DNA of 64,000 nt. Source: Streptomyces bicolor (lineage in GTDB: Bacteria; Actinomycetota; Actinomycetes; Streptomycetales; Streptomycetaceae). Both the position numbers and the translations under genes were made by a program. The notes beneath the pieces were generated by a model. That model did not search any database. It was given only the letters and a program-made list of their open reading frames with translations, and had not been told where the DNA came from. Of this stretch, positions 25,496-34,992 are shown piece after piece. The stretch's first letter is position 1. Each line of letters begins with the position of its first letter. The DNA lies in assembly GCF_000719285.1 (NCBI RefSeq), contig NZ_JOFS01000028.1:128968-192967 (forward strand), given 5' to 3'.

Positions 25496-25580
25496 CCGGT
25501 CATGATGCGCAGGGCGGGCGGCGCGGACAACGGTCGGAGGGGTGAAGCCGGTCATCGTGCCGGGTGGCAGGGCGAGGCCG

Positions 25581-26774
25581 TCATGATCCGGGCGGCGAGC
25601 CCGGGCGGCCGGGCGTCACGCGGCGGGTCGCGACGCCGATCAGCGTGGCGATCGCGGCCAGGACGGCGACGCTCGTGAGGGCCACGGGCAGGGACAACCA
25701 GTCGGCCATGAAGCCGATGGCGGGTGGGCCGAGGAGCATGCCGCCGTAGCCGAGGGTGGAGGCCGTGGCGACGCCGCTCGGACCGGCCAGCGTGCCCGCG
25801 CGTTCCACGGCCACGGGGAAGAGGTTGGCGAGACCGAGCCCCGTGATCGCGAACCCGAGCAACGCCGCCCACAGGGAGGGCGCGAGCGAGCCGAGCAGCA
25901 TGCCGGCCGCGGCGGTGGCCCCGCCCGCGATGACGGTACGGCCGTGACCGAGCCGTTCCAGAAGGGCCGTACCGCTGAGGCGGCCGATGGTCATGGCCAG
26001 TGCGAAGCAGGAGTAACCGACGGCGGCGACGCCGGGTGAGGCGTCCAGGTCCTGTTCGAGGTGCAGGGCGCCCCAGTCGGCCATGGCGCCCTCGCCGTAG
26101 GCCGTGCACAGGGCGATCAGACCGAAGACGATCACCAGCCCGCGTGTCCTGGCGTCCGGGCGGAGCGGGGTGCCGCTCTCCGGTTCTACGGGGCCCGCGG
26201 CCCTCGGCGGTTCGTGGCGCAGCAGCGTACGGCCCGCCACGGCCGTCACCAGCAGCCCGATCCCGGCGAGACCCAGCAGGTGCCGGGTGGGGGAAAGGGC
26301 CCCGGCGACCAGCCCGCCGAGTCCGGCGCCGACCATGCCGCCCAGGCTGAACGCCGCGTGGAAACTGGGCATGACCGGCCGGCGCAGGGCGGCCACCAGG
26401 TCCACGGCGGCGCTGTTGAAGGCCACGTTGATGCTGCCGTACGCCGCGCCGAACAGGAGGAGCACGGCGCCCAGGGCGAGTACGGAGTGGGTGAGCGGGG
26501 GCAGGGCGACGCTGAGGGAGAGGAGCACCGCGCAGACGACGGTGACCTGATGGGTGCCGTGGCGACGGCAGAGCCGGCCGGTGAGCGTCATGGTGAGGAC
26601 GGCACCCGCGGAGACGCCGAGGAGGGCGAGGCCGAGAGCGCTGGCGGAGGCGCCGGTCTGTTCCTTGATGGCGGGGATACGGACCACCCAGCCGGCGAAG
26701 AGAAAGCCGTCGAGGGCGAAGAAAGCGGTGAGGGCGATACGGAGACGGCTCAGGGTGCTGCCGTTGCCCGGCAC
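25581..26774 (-). CDS. MFS transporter (YbjJ-like, 12 TM)
   Basis: 397 aa from GTG 26774. A longer GTG start at 26810 is possible, but the first codons there (CTA ATA AAC AAA) look like an AT-rich promoter element within this GC-rich genome. Twelve hydrophobic helices, with AGWVVRIPAIKEQTGASASA in the first loop and GYSCFALAMTIGRLSGTALLERLG later, typical of the YbjJ/major facilitator group near sugar or metabolite exporters. Substrate unknown. Neighbours give no hint. Confidence 0.83.
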   Translation of the reverse strand: MPGNGSTLSRLRIALTAFFALDGFLFAGWVVRIPAIKEQTGASASALGLALLGVSAGAVLTMTLTGRLCRRHGTHQVTVVCAVLLSLSVALPPLTHSVLALGAVLLLFGAAYGSINVAFNSAAVDLVAALRRPVMPSFHAAFSLGGMVGAGLGGLVAGALSPTRHLLGLAGIGLLVTAVAGRTLLRHEPPRAAGPVEPESGTPLRPDARTRGLVIVFGLIALCTAYGEGAMADWGALHLEQDLDASPGVAAVGYSCFALAMTIGRLSGTALLERLGHGRTVIAGGATAAAGMLLGSLAPSLWAALLGFAITGLGLANLFPVAVERAGTLAGPSGVATASTLGYGGMLLGPPAIGFMADWLSLPVALTSVAVLAAIATLIGVATRRVTPGRPGSPPGS

Positions 26775-26925
26775 GGCGCTGTGCGTTCGGGATTTGTTTA
26801 TTAGCGGCACAAAGTCAGGTTAGGTGCACGCCGCATGCGAGGCAAGGGAGCCGTGGCCGTCGGGCGCTGTCGCTGAGCGGTCCGCACGGGAACGTGACCG
26901 GAGCCCCCACCCGCCCGCGAACGGC

Positions 26926-26969
26926 GTGAGCGGGACGTCACCCTCCCCCGAAGGTGGCGTCCCGCTCAC
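26926..26969. terminator. Intrinsic terminator downstream of the metallopeptidase gene
   Basis: 17-bp stem (26926-26942 with 26953-26969, one mismatch) and a 10-nt loop, followed by a C/T-rich stretch. It lies 58 nt past the stop of the minus-strand metallopeptidase and upstream of the MFS gene of the same strand, insulating the two. Confidence 0.8.
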
Positions 26970-27027
26970 TTCCCCCGGCGCCGGACAGTGGACTGTGGCG
27001 TCCGTGCGCGTCAGTGGATCCGTGCCG

Positions 27028-28113
27028 TCACCAGCACATGACCGCTGTCTCCCCCGAACCCCAGCTGGAGTACAGACGCACCCGGACGAAATAGCGGCGG
27101 CCCTTGACGAGGCGGGCCTTGACCGTGGCGTTGTGCGGGGTGCCGCCGTCGTCCTGGGCGGTGACGTAGCGGGGTTCGCCGTCCCGCTCCTCGAAGACCA
27201 CGACGACCGTGTCGCCGTCGCCGAAGGTGCCCACGGTGTACTCGCGCGTCTCCGGCGGCTCGACCACGAAGTCGGCCTGCTCGGCCGGCCCGAGCCGCAG
27301 GGGCACCGAACGGAACGGCACCAGCTCCCGCTGACCCGGCGTCTCGGCCGGCGGGTACCAGCGGCGGACGAACTCCTTGTCGGCCCCGGACAGAGCGCCC
27401 GGCGGGTTGAGGCCCGCCCGGAACTGCTCGGGCTCCAGGATCAGCCCGGCCGAGAAGGGGTACTCCATGATCGAGTGCGGATCCCAGGCGGAGCCGTTGA
27501 CCTCGGTCGGGTCCAGCTTGCGCAGGATGTTGAAGAACGTCTTGTCCCGGCTCCAGAAATTCGGCGGGCCCGCCAGATCGGCGTACACCGCCTCGTCGTC
27601 CCAGTGGATCCCGGCGAACGGGCTCTGGTGCTCGTGCAGCATGCCGAGCGCGTGCCCGATCTCGTGCAGGGCCGTGCCGCGCTCCCCGGCCACGGTCAGG
27701 TCCCAGCCGAAGTTCATGGTGCGCTCGTTCAGGCCCACCCGCAGCGCGTCCTTGCCGACGGTCGACCAGGAGCCGTCGCCGAGCTGGAACCCGATGCGCA
27801 GTTCGGCCTCCGACCGGTCGGCCACCTCCACGAACGACAGGCCGATGCCCAGGCCCTGCCACTCCTGGAAGCACTCGCGCACGACGTCCCGCTGCTCCTT
27901 GCCGCCGACCCACGACACGTGCCGGGCCTTGCCGGTCACCGGGTCGGGGATCACGGATCCGTCGGAGTCCCGGTCGAAGAAGTGGTAGTGCAGCACGGTG
28001 CCGTTGACCCACATCCGGCTTCCGCCGATGAGCGCACTGAGCCGCTCGGCGGCCAGCCCCGGCGCGAAGGCGGGGGCCGACGCCTGCGCGAGGGAGCAGT
28101 AGCGTGCGGTCAT
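27028..28113 (-). CDS. M12-type (astacin-like) zinc metallopeptidase, no export signal
   Basis: 361 aa from ATG 28113. The zinc motif HEIGHALGMLHEH (HExxHxxGxxH, third ligand His) is followed by the metzincin Met-turn SIMEYPF. The zinc-site strand AELRIGF precedes it. The C-terminal about 100 residues form a beta-rich accessory domain (VEPPETREYTVGTFGDGDTV). There is no signal peptide, unusual for an astacin-like enzyme, so the enzyme may act in the cytoplasm or leave by a non-classical route. It is divergent from an ATPase-LuxR regulator across a 70-bp gap, suggesting local control. Confidence 0.86.
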   Translation of the reverse strand: MTARYCSLAQASAPAFAPGLAAERLSALIGGSRMWVNGTVLHYHFFDRDSDGSVIPDPVTGKARHVSWVGGKEQRDVVRECFQEWQGLGIGLSFVEVADRSEAELRIGFQLGDGSWSTVGKDALRVGLNERTMNFGWDLTVAGERGTALHEIGHALGMLHEHQSPFAGIHWDDEAVYADLAGPPNFWSRDKTFFNILRKLDPTEVNGSAWDPHSIMEYPFSAGLILEPEQFRAGLNPPGALSGADKEFVRRWYPPAETPGQRELVPFRSVPLRLGPAEQADFVVEPPETREYTVGTFGDGDTVVVVFEERDGEPRYVTAQDDGGTPHNATVKARLVKGRRYFVRVRLYSSWGSGETAVMCW

Positions 28114-28183
28114 GCGAACAGGGTGCCGTCGGCCCGCCGCGGGCGCCTGAGTCGGGGGCTACTCAAGTACGGGTGTATCAAGG

Positions 28184-30007
28184 GTGAGTCACCGCGCTCC
28201 TATTGCCGTGACGACTTGGGAACGCGACGCGAAGACCCTCCGGATGCCCTGGCCGTTCACCGGCCGGGAGGACGAACTCGAGCTGGTCCGAGGGGCCCTG
28301 ACCGCCGGCCGGCACGGCATCGTGATCACTGGACCGGCGGGCTGCGGCAAGACCCGGCTCGTCAGCGAGGCCGTCCGCGGCACCGACTGCGCCAGGGTGG
28401 CCGGAACCCCCGAGACCCGCCGGATCCGTTTCGCCGCGTTCGCGCACCTCGTACCCGAGACCGCCTCTCTGCACGGCGCCTTCCAGCACCTGTCCGGCGT
28501 ACGGCTGCTGCTCGTGGACGACGCGCATCTGCTCGACGACGCCTCGGCCGCCCTCGTCCACCAACTGGCCGTGCACGGCCGCACCCGTCTCCTGGTCGTC
28601 ACCACCGACGGCGCTCCGGCACCCGGCGCGATCTCCCGCCTGTGGACCGGCGAACTCCTGCCCCGCCTCCCCCTGGAGCCGCTGCCCCGCGAGGAGACCG
28701 CCCACCTGCTGGCCGGCGGAGCGGCGGGCGCGGCCCTCGAACCGCTCACCGTCAACCGGCTGTACCGGCTGTGTCAGGGGGACCTGCGGCTGCTGCGCGA
28801 CCTGGTGGACGCGGTGCGCGAGCGCGGGCTGCTGACCCGGGTTGCGGACACGGAAACGGACTCGGGCGAGTGGGCGTGGCGTGGTCCCGTGCCGGTCACT
28901 ACGACCGTCCGCGAGCGCACCGCACAGGTCCTCGACCGCACCTGCCCCGACGAGCGCGAGACCCTCGAACGCCTCGCCTTCGCCGAGCCGTTGCCCCTGG
29001 ACCTGGAGAAGCTCGACCTCCGTGCGCTGGAACACCTGGAGGCCGACTCCCTGGTCCGCGTCGACGACCAGGGCGCCGTCCGCCTCGCCCACCCCCTGCA
29101 CGGCCCGGTGCTGCGGGCCGCGGCCGGCAGGCTGCGGGCGAGGCGGCTGTCCCGTATGGCGGGCGGCCAGTGCGGGCCCGCCCTCGACGCCGAGCGCGCC
29201 GCGCTGACCCGCCGTATCGAGCGGGCGGACGTACGGGCGACGCCGACGCCCGTGGGGGAGTGGCTGGTGGCGGAGGGCGCTCCGCTGCCGGCCCGGTACG
29301 CAGCCGTACGGGCCCGGTTCGCGCGGCTGCGGGGCGAGCTGCGGGAGGCGGCGGCATGGGCGCGAGAGGGGCTGCGGGACAGCGGTGACGACCCGTCCTG
29401 CCGCCTCGAACTCGCCCTCGCCACAGCGCAGTCGGGCGACCCGACGGCTGCGCACAAGATCCTGGGTGGCCGCCCCTACGGGGGTGGGGCGGTCACCCAG
29501 CCTGCGAAGGGCGCCGACGACGCCTACGACGCCGTCCGCCTCGGCACCCCCGAGCTCGCCGAGGGCCGCCTGACCGGCGTCTTCGCCGCGCACGCCGACG
29601 CCCTGGCCCAGGGTGACGGTGCCGCGCTCGACCGGGTGGCCGAACAGTTGGAGGAGCGCGGCTTCCTGCTCTTCGCGGCCGAGGCGCACGCCCAGGCCGT
29701 ACGGGCCCACCGTGACCCGCGCGCCGCCCGCACCGCACGCACGCGTGCCGTCGCCCTCGCCCGCCGCTGCCAGGGCGCCCGCACCCCGGCGCTGTCCGGC
29801 CTGGTCCTGGGCGAACTGACCGCCCGGCAACGGCAGATCGTCACGCTGGCCGCCGCGGGACTGAGCAACCGGCAGATCGCCGAGAAGCTCACCCTGTCCG
29901 TCCGCACGGTCGGCAACCACCTCTACAGCGCCTACGCCCGCCTCGGCGCCGGCGACCGCACGGCGCTGCCCTGGCTGGTGGAGCTGCCGGACGCGCAGCC
30001 GGCGTGA
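28184..30007 (+). CDS. ATPase/LuxR-family transcriptional regulator (LAL-like)
   Basis: 607 aa from GTG 28184; ATG 28244 just before the FTGREDELELV segment is an alternative start. AAA/STAND-like N-terminal ATPase: Walker A VITGPAGCGKTRL and Walker B LLLVDDAHLLDD. A helical middle region has few clear repeats, and the C-terminal LuxR helix-turn-helix is [20 protein letters not shown] plus RTVGNHLYSAYARLG. At about 600 aa it is shorter than classical LAL regulators (900-1000 aa). It is divergent from the metallopeptidase and may activate it in response to an unknown ligand. Confidence 0.88.
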   Translation: MSHRAPIAVTTWERDAKTLRMPWPFTGREDELELVRGALTAGRHGIVITGPAGCGKTRLVSEAVRGTDCARVAGTPETRRIRFAAFAHLVPETASLHGAFQHLSGVRLLLVDDAHLLDDASAALVHQLAVHGRTRLLVVTTDGAPAPGAISRLWTGELLPRLPLEPLPREETAHLLAGGAAGAALEPLTVNRLYRLCQGDLRLLRDLVDAVRERGLLTRVADTETDSGEWAWRGPVPVTTTVRERTAQVLDRTCPDERETLERLAFAEPLPLDLEKLDLRALEHLEADSLVRVDDQGAVRLAHPLHGPVLRAAAGRLRARRLSRMAGGQCGPALDAERAALTRRIERADVRATPTPVGEWLVAEGAPLPARYAAVRARFARLRGELREAAAWAREGLRDSGDDPSCRLELALATAQSGDPTAAHKILGGRPYGGGAVTQPAKGADDAYDAVRLGTPELAEGRLTGVFAAHADALAQGDGAALDRVAEQLEERGFLLFAAEAHAQAVRAHRDPRAARTARTRAVALARRCQGARTPALSGLVLGELTARQRQIVTLAAAGLSNRQIAEKLTLSVRTVGNHLYSAYARLGAGDRTALPWLVELPDAQPA

Positions 30008-30201
30008 GACGCCCCGGAGCGGCCAGGGTGATCCGCGTGTCGCTCCGCCGTGGTCGGGGCGGCCGCCGAGCCGAGGGCGAGGCAGGTCGCGCGTCTCGCC
30101 CGCCATGGCGCCGGAGGTCGGCGCAGAGCCCGCGCGGACTGCGACCCCGGCACACGTCCCGGCTCACGTCCACGAGAGGCCGGTTGAAGCCCGGCGCAGC
30201 G

Positions 30202-32844
30202 TCACGCGGCCCCGAACGCCGAGAACGCCCACCCCGTCGCCTGGTGCAGCGCGTCGCCCGGCAGTGCCGCCCGGGCGTCGCGCAGCGCCTCCGCCAGGGA
30301 GAGCCCCTCGCTCAGGCCCTTGTGCAGCGCCAGCATCAGCGGCACCACCGCGGCGTCGTTGACGGGTGCGGTACACGCCACCACCCCCGCCGTGCCCAGC
30401 GGCAGCAGGGCGGTGACCAGGCCGAGCAGTTCGTCGGCGCCCACCGAGGCGAACCGGGCGGTGTCGCAGCAGGACAGGATGATCCGGTAGGGACTGCGGT
30501 CCAGGCGTTCGAAGTCATGCACGATCAGTGGCCCGTCGGCCATCCGCAGCGACGAGAACAGAGGGCTGTCCGCACGGAACGTGCCGTGGGCCGCGATGTG
30601 GGCCAGCGCGGCCCCGTCGAGTTCCTCGAGCACGCGGGGCACGCGCGCGTCGGCGTGCTCCAGGACGACCGCACCGTCGTACCGGCAGGCGAGGTGGGGC
30701 ACCTCCGCGCCGCCGCTCGCCAGCCCCGGGCCGCGCACCAGCACCTGGCGCCCACCGGGCGGCGGCTCGGTCTCCCGCGCGCGCAGCCAACTGCTCGCCG
30801 ACGGCGACACGCTGAGCACCCGTTCCCGCAGCGACGGCAGCAACGCCCACGGCACACGGTGCAGCCGGGCCGGCGGTACGACCACGACGGGGCCGTCACC
30901 CAGATGCGCGGCGGCCGGACCGAGCAGCAGCTCCTCCAGGCGCCGACCCGCCGCCTCCACCACCGGCAGCCGAGCCTCCGCACCCGGGTGAGCCAGCCGC
31001 CGCAGCCCGGCCTGGACGTGTTCGGCCTCGGTCTCCGCCTCGGCCAGCAGCCCGGCCTCGTACCGGCGCACCCGCCCCTGCCCGCACAGCAGCACCTGAA
31101 CCCGCCCGTCCAGCACGGCGAGTTCCGCCAGCCGCACGTCGTCGCCGAGCCGTTCCAGGAGACGGCCCGGGTCGAAGCGGTGGCCGTCGCCCGGTGCGTC
31201 GCCGCGCAGGTGCAGCGTCCGGGACCGTATCTCCCGCTCCAGGCGCCGCTGTTCGCGCTCCAGCGCCGGAACGGGCCGGGCGTCCATGCGGGCCTCCTCC
31301 GCGCGGGCCGCGATCACCCGGAACGCGGTCAGGTCGCCCTGCAGCTCAGGGTCGGCCGGCGGCCGGGTCGGCGGGGCCGACAGGGCAGTGGCCCGCCAGC
31401 GCTCGCTCCACACCAGCAGCCGCCGCGGGCTGCCGGAGTCGAGGCTGGCCTGCTGGGCCAGTGCGGCGAGCTCGGCGCCCTGCTCTGTGGCGCGGGCCCG
31501 CAGTTCCGACGCGCCGAGCGTCATCCGGTGGGCGTCGAGCACGTCCAGGCCGCGTCGGCAGGCCTCCAGGACGCCCCGCCCGGACCCGGCCGTCCGGGCC
31601 CGCAGCGCCTGCGCCGCCCAGCCCGTCATCCGGGCCAGCGGCGGACCGCTGCGCCTGCTGCGGGCGGCGAGGGCCAGATGCCGCTCGGCGTCGGTCCGCC
31701 AGCCCAGAGTGAGCGCGATCCGGCCCGCGAGCAGCGAGGCCTCCGGCGCGGCCGGCGCGCCGAAGGAGGCCAGCCGCTCGGCGACCGCCGCCGTGTCGGC
31801 CACCAGCCGCCCCGAACTGCGCCCGGCGGCGACCCGGGCCTCGATCAGCACCAGCCGGGCATGCGTCTCCCACCAGCTGCGCCGCTGCCCGGCGAACAGC
31901 CGTACGGCCATGTCGGCGCGGGCTATCGCGGTGTGCGCGTCGCCCGCCAGCCGGGCGGCACGCGCGGCGGCCAGCAGCAGTTCGGCCTTTCGGGTGGACT
32001 GGCCGCCGATGCCGTCCAGCACGGCGATCGCCGCGTCGGCCTCGGCCAGCGCCTCCGGGGCGAGCCCAGCGGCCATCAGCACCTCGCAGCGGCGGATGTT
32101 GAGCATGAAGGTGGGCGTGCCGAGCTTGGCGTAGCGTTCCTCGGCCTCGTCGAGCAGCCGCAGCGCCGCCGGGATGTCCCCCGACCGGAACGCCGCGAGC
32201 CCCCGGCTCTCCACCGCGTCGGCCTTGTCGTGCTCCTGGCCCGTGGTGTCCCACAGTGCCTCGGCCGCGGTGAAGTCGGCGTCCGCCCGGTCCACCGCGC
32301 CGAGGGCCAGATGCACGGTCGCGCGCAGCGTCAGCGCCCGCGCCGTCCAGATGACGTCCTCCGCCTGCCGCAGTACGGGGACCGCCTTGCGCACGTCATC
32401 CAGCGCCTCGCGGTGGTGGCCCAGGACCCAGCGGGCGTAGGCCCGGCGGAACAGCACTCGCGCGCGGGTGTGCCCGCTCCCGCGCTCGACTCCGCGCTCC
32501 AGCGCGGCCAGCCCTTGCTGAGTGCGCCCCGCATGCACCAACGCGACCCCGAGCGCCGCCAGGGCGTCCGCCTCCCGGTCGGCCGACTCCGCGCGTGCCG
32601 CGAGATCCCGGGCACGCCGCAGGTGATGGAGGGCGATGCGCATGTCGCCCCAGTCCCGCTGCCAGATGCCGATCACCTGGTGGGCGACGGAGGCGTGCAA
32701 CGGCGACGGATCGGCGTCGAGCACCCCTTCCGCCCTCGCCAGCGCGTCGTTGGGGGCGGCGAACACCATCGGCAGCAGTTCGAGAACCGAGTCGCATCCC
32801 GCTGTCACTCCACGGATGGTAGTTGCCACGGAACCGTGCCACAC
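30202..32844 (-). CDS. TPR-CHAT caspase-like protease
   Basis: 880 aa from GTG 32844 (GTG 32808 is an alternative; neither has a strong ribosome-binding site). The first about 500 residues are tandem alpha-helical TPR-like repeats (runs such as ADREADALAALGVALVHAGR and LAALERGVERG). The C-terminal CHAT domain has the caspase-like dyad: His753 in AHIAAHGTF and Cys792/793 in IILSCCDTARF. No signal peptide, so cytoplasmic. TPR-CHAT proteins are known proteases; Csx29 of type III-E CRISPR systems is the best-studied example. This gene is divergent from a subtilase-sigma-small-protein cluster across 73 bp, and the four genes probably form one regulated proteolytic module. Confidence 0.9.
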   Translation of the reverse strand: MWHGSVATTIRGVTAGCDSVLELLPMVFAAPNDALARAEGVLDADPSPLHASVAHQVIGIWQRDWGDMRIALHHLRRARDLAARAESADREADALAALGVALVHAGRTQQGLAALERGVERGSGHTRARVLFRRAYARWVLGHHREALDDVRKAVPVLRQAEDVIWTARALTLRATVHLALGAVDRADADFTAAEALWDTTGQEHDKADAVESRGLAAFRSGDIPAALRLLDEAEERYAKLGTPTFMLNIRRCEVLMAAGLAPEALAEADAAIAVLDGIGGQSTRKAELLLAAARAARLAGDAHTAIARADMAVRLFAGQRRSWWETHARLVLIEARVAAGRSSGRLVADTAAVAERLASFGAPAAPEASLLAGRIALTLGWRTDAERHLALAARSRRSGPPLARMTGWAAQALRARTAGSGRGVLEACRRGLDVLDAHRMTLGASELRARATEQGAELAALAQQASLDSGSPRRLLVWSERWRATALSAPPTRPPADPELQGDLTAFRVIAARAEEARMDARPVPALEREQRRLEREIRSRTLHLRGDAPGDGHRFDPGRLLERLGDDVRLAELAVLDGRVQVLLCGQGRVRRYEAGLLAEAETEAEHVQAGLRRLAHPGAEARLPVVEAAGRRLEELLLGPAAAHLGDGPVVVVPPARLHRVPWALLPSLRERVLSVSPSASSWLRARETEPPPGGRQVLVRGPGLASGGAEVPHLACRYDGAVVLEHADARVPRVLEELDGAALAHIAAHGTFRADSPLFSSLRMADGPLIVHDFERLDRSPYRIILSCCDTARFASVGADELLGLVTALLPLGTAGVVACTAPVNDAAVVPLMLALHKGLSEGLSLAEALRDARAALPGDALHQATGWAFSAFGAA

Positions 32845-32917
32845 CGGTTTGGCGCTGTATCAATCAGCGACCGCACGGCTCTGACTGACGAACGTCGCCT
32901 CAGGGGGAGGACCCGCC

Positions 32918-34357
32918 ATGGCACCACAGCGATTCCACGAGCAGTTCGAGCAGATCCAACGCTCCATGCCCGACGTCCCCCTCGCGATGGGACCGGACGA
33001 CTCCGCCGAGTTCATCTACGAGAAGGGCTACGTGCTGGTCCGTGACGGCGAGGACGCCCGCCTCGTCGAGGACACCGTACGGGCGCACTTCACGGCCCAA
33101 CCCGACCTGGTGCAGGACAACGTGCGCCGCGCGAGCCCGCGGGCCAACCGCTCGGGCATCACCCGCATCCAGGTAGGCGACCCCGGTGAGGGGGACCGGA
33201 ACGGCGACCGCACGGTCGCGCACGCCCTGCGCGCCCTGCGCGAGACGGAGGGCCGGGCCGGACGGCGTCTCGTCAGCCGCAACCACCTGGTGGGGATCAC
33301 GGGTCGGGTCAACTCCTGTCCCGGCGACGAACCCGCGCCCGCCCCGCTCGCCGACGGAACCAACCCCGCGGCGGCCGAGGGCGTCCACGAGCCGGACACC
33401 GCCGTCGGCGTCCTCGTCATCGACACCGGCCTCGTGCACGACTACCGCTCCTTCCCGCTGCTGGCCCACACCGAGGGCGACGCCCAGGTCCGGGAGTGCG
33501 ACGGCCGGGGAATCCTCCAGCAGTACGTGGGCCACGGGACCTTCATCGCCGGACTCGTCGCCGCCGTGGCGCCCAACACGGACATCACGGTCCGCAACAC
33601 CCTCCAGGACGTGGGCGCCATCCTGGAGTCCGAGTTCGGCGAGAGGCTCTTCGAGGCCGTCGATGCGGGCGGCTGGCCCGACATCCTCAGCCTCTCCGCC
33701 GGCACCTCCAACGGCCGCACCGACGGCCTGCTCGGCATTGAGGCCTTCATGCAGGAGCTCCGCGACCAGCGCACCCTGCTCGTCGCGGCCGCCGGCAACA
33801 ACGGCAGCGCCATGCCCTTCTGGCCCGCCGCCTACGCCGACCTGCCCGACTATCAGGACGTCGTGCTGTCGGTCGGAGCGCTGCGCTGCGACGGCGAGTT
33901 CGGCGCCTGCTTCAGCAACCACGGCGGCTGGGTGAAGGTGTACGCGCCCGGTGAGCGCCTCACCAGCGCCCTCACCGGCTTCGACGCGCCAGTGCCGTAC
34001 GTGTACCAGCACTCCACCTACGACGCCTGCCGATACGGCTTCGGGTACTCCTGCACCTGCCAGGCCCCGCCCCACACCGGCGTGTTGAGCGAGCGGGGCC
34101 GCGCAGCCGCCAAGCCCGACCAGGTGATGTTCGAGGGGTTCGCGCACTGGAGCGGCACGTCCTTCGCCACGCCCCTCGTCGCCGGAATGATCGCCTCCCA
34201 CATGACCGCACAGCAGGAGAGCGACCCGCGGGTCGCCCGGTACAAGATGCTCGCGGCGAACTCCGGGTTCGCGGAGGTGCGGGGGGCGCACGTCCCGGCA
34301 CTTCGCCCCCCGACCTGGCGCCCTGTGCCCGTCGTGCCACCGGCTCCTCGGTCATGA
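32918..34357 (+). CDS. Cytoplasmic S8 subtilisin-like peptidase
   Basis: 479 aa, ATG 32918 with GGGGGAGG upstream. Catalytic triad: Asp169 in VLVIDTG, His206 in YVGHGTFIAG, Ser415 in SGTSFATPLVAG, with the oxyanion Asn in AAAGNNGS (about 294). There is no signal peptide and no typical propeptide; the first about 160 residues are a unique N-terminal region (FHEQFEQIQRSMPD onward). A cysteine cluster (CRYGFGYSCTC, about 371-381) lies between Asn and Ser. It is adjacent and coupled to a sigma factor and opposite a TPR-CHAT protease. The likely targets are cytoplasmic regulators (inference). Confidence 0.92.
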   Translation: MAPQRFHEQFEQIQRSMPDVPLAMGPDDSAEFIYEKGYVLVRDGEDARLVEDTVRAHFTAQPDLVQDNVRRASPRANRSGITRIQVGDPGEGDRNGDRTVAHALRALRETEGRAGRRLVSRNHLVGITGRVNSCPGDEPAPAPLADGTNPAAAEGVHEPDTAVGVLVIDTGLVHDYRSFPLLAHTEGDAQVRECDGRGILQQYVGHGTFIAGLVAAVAPNTDITVRNTLQDVGAILESEFGERLFEAVDAGGWPDILSLSAGTSNGRTDGLLGIEAFMQELRDQRTLLVAAAGNNGSAMPFWPAAYADLPDYQDVVLSVGALRCDGEFGACFSNHGGWVKVYAPGERLTSALTGFDAPVPYVYQHSTYDACRYGFGYSCTCQAPPHTGVLSERGRAAAKPDQVMFEGFAHWSGTSFATPLVAGMIASHMTAQQESDPRVARYKMLAANSGFAEVRGAHVPALRPPTWRPVPVVPPAPRS

Positions 34358-34362
34358 GGGTC

Positions 34363-34389
34363 GGAACCATCCCCTCCGCGGCGTACGAT
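34363..34389 (+). promoter_or_regulatory. Candidate ECF-sigma-type promoter in front of the sigma gene
   Basis: GGAAC at 34363-34367, then 16 nt, then TACGAT at 34384-34389, followed by a ribosome-binding site GAGGGG (34404-34409) and the GTG at 34417. The GGAAC box is the usual ECF-sigma -35. This would let the factor drive its own gene from inside the end of the peptidase gene. A GGAACC also stands 83 nt upstream of the S8 start, but without a convincing matched -10. Weak evidence. Confidence 0.35.
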
Positions 34390-34416
34390 GACTTGCCGTA
34401 CACGAGGGGTGGGGCT

Positions 34417-34992
34417 GTGGACCGAGCAGATGTCGGTGCGTTGGTCCAGTCCGCCGTCGACGGCGACGCGGCGGCCTGGAAGGCGCTCGTGGAAGGGCTG
34501 AGCCCACTGGTGTGGTCGGTGGTGCGCGCGCACCGGCTGGGCGACGCCGACGCCCATGAGGTGTACCAGACCGTATGGTTCCGCTTCGCCCAGCACCTGG
34601 GGCGCATCCGCGAACCCGAGAAGGCCGGCTCGTGGCTCGCGAGCACCGCACGGCACGAGTGCCTGAAGGTCCTCAAGAGCCTGAGGCGGCTGACGGTGAC
34701 GAACGATCCGCAGCTGCTCGACCGGGTCAGCGAGGACCGCACGCCCGAACAGTCGCTCCTGGACTCGGAGGAGGCGGCCGCCGAGACCGAACGCATCCGC
34801 TGGATGTGGCAGGAGTTCGAGGAACTCGGCGAACGCTGCCGCCAGTTGCTGCGCGTCCTGATGGCCTCGCCGCCACCCAGCTACCAGGAGGTGTCCTCCG
34901 CACTGGGCATCGCCGTGGGCAGCATCGGGCCGCTGCGCCAGCGCTGTCTGCGCCGGCTTCGGGCCCGACTCGACGCGCGGGGGGCGCTGTGA
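34417..34992 (+). CDS. RNA polymerase sigma-70/ECF-type sigma factor
   Basis: 191 aa from GTG 34417, chosen for the GAGGGG ribosome-binding site and because it begins right at the region-2 helix (DRADVGALVQSAVDGDAAAW); an in-frame ATG at 34354 overlaps the peptidase stop. Region 2 includes ADAHEVYQTVWFRFAQHLG and the EKAGSWLASTARHECLKVLK helix (region 2.4). Region 4 is CRQLLRVLMASPPPSYQEVS then IGPLRQRCLRRLRARL. Its stop codon overlaps the start of the next gene by 4 nt (GTGA). It is encoded between a subtilase and a small predicted beta protein, so its activity may be released by proteolysis. Confidence 0.92.
   Translation: MDRADVGALVQSAVDGDAAAWKALVEGLSPLVWSVVRAHRLGDADAHEVYQTVWFRFAQHLGRIREPEKAGSWLASTARHECLKVLKSLRRLTVTNDPQLLDRVSEDRTPEQSLLDSEEAAAETERIRWMWQEFEELGERCRQLLRVLMASPPPSYQEVSSALGIAVGSIGPLRQRCLRRLRARLDARGAL

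Noticed and set aside
26811..26835. Possible iron box (AGGTTAGGT) near the MFS gene
   Set aside because: Only one half-site; the palindrome expected for DmdR/DtxR-type binding is missing.
26824..29388. Plus-strand frame across the metallopeptidase and regulator
   Set aside because: Shadow of two divergent real genes; low-complexity translation.
30008..30201. 194-bp convergent gap searched for a terminator or small RNA
   Set aside because: No stable inverted repeat found by eye.
30004..33045. Thousand-codon plus-strand frame across the CHAT gene
   Set aside because: Shadow frame rich in Arg/Gln/His/Pro. The TPR-CHAT frame has intact motifs.
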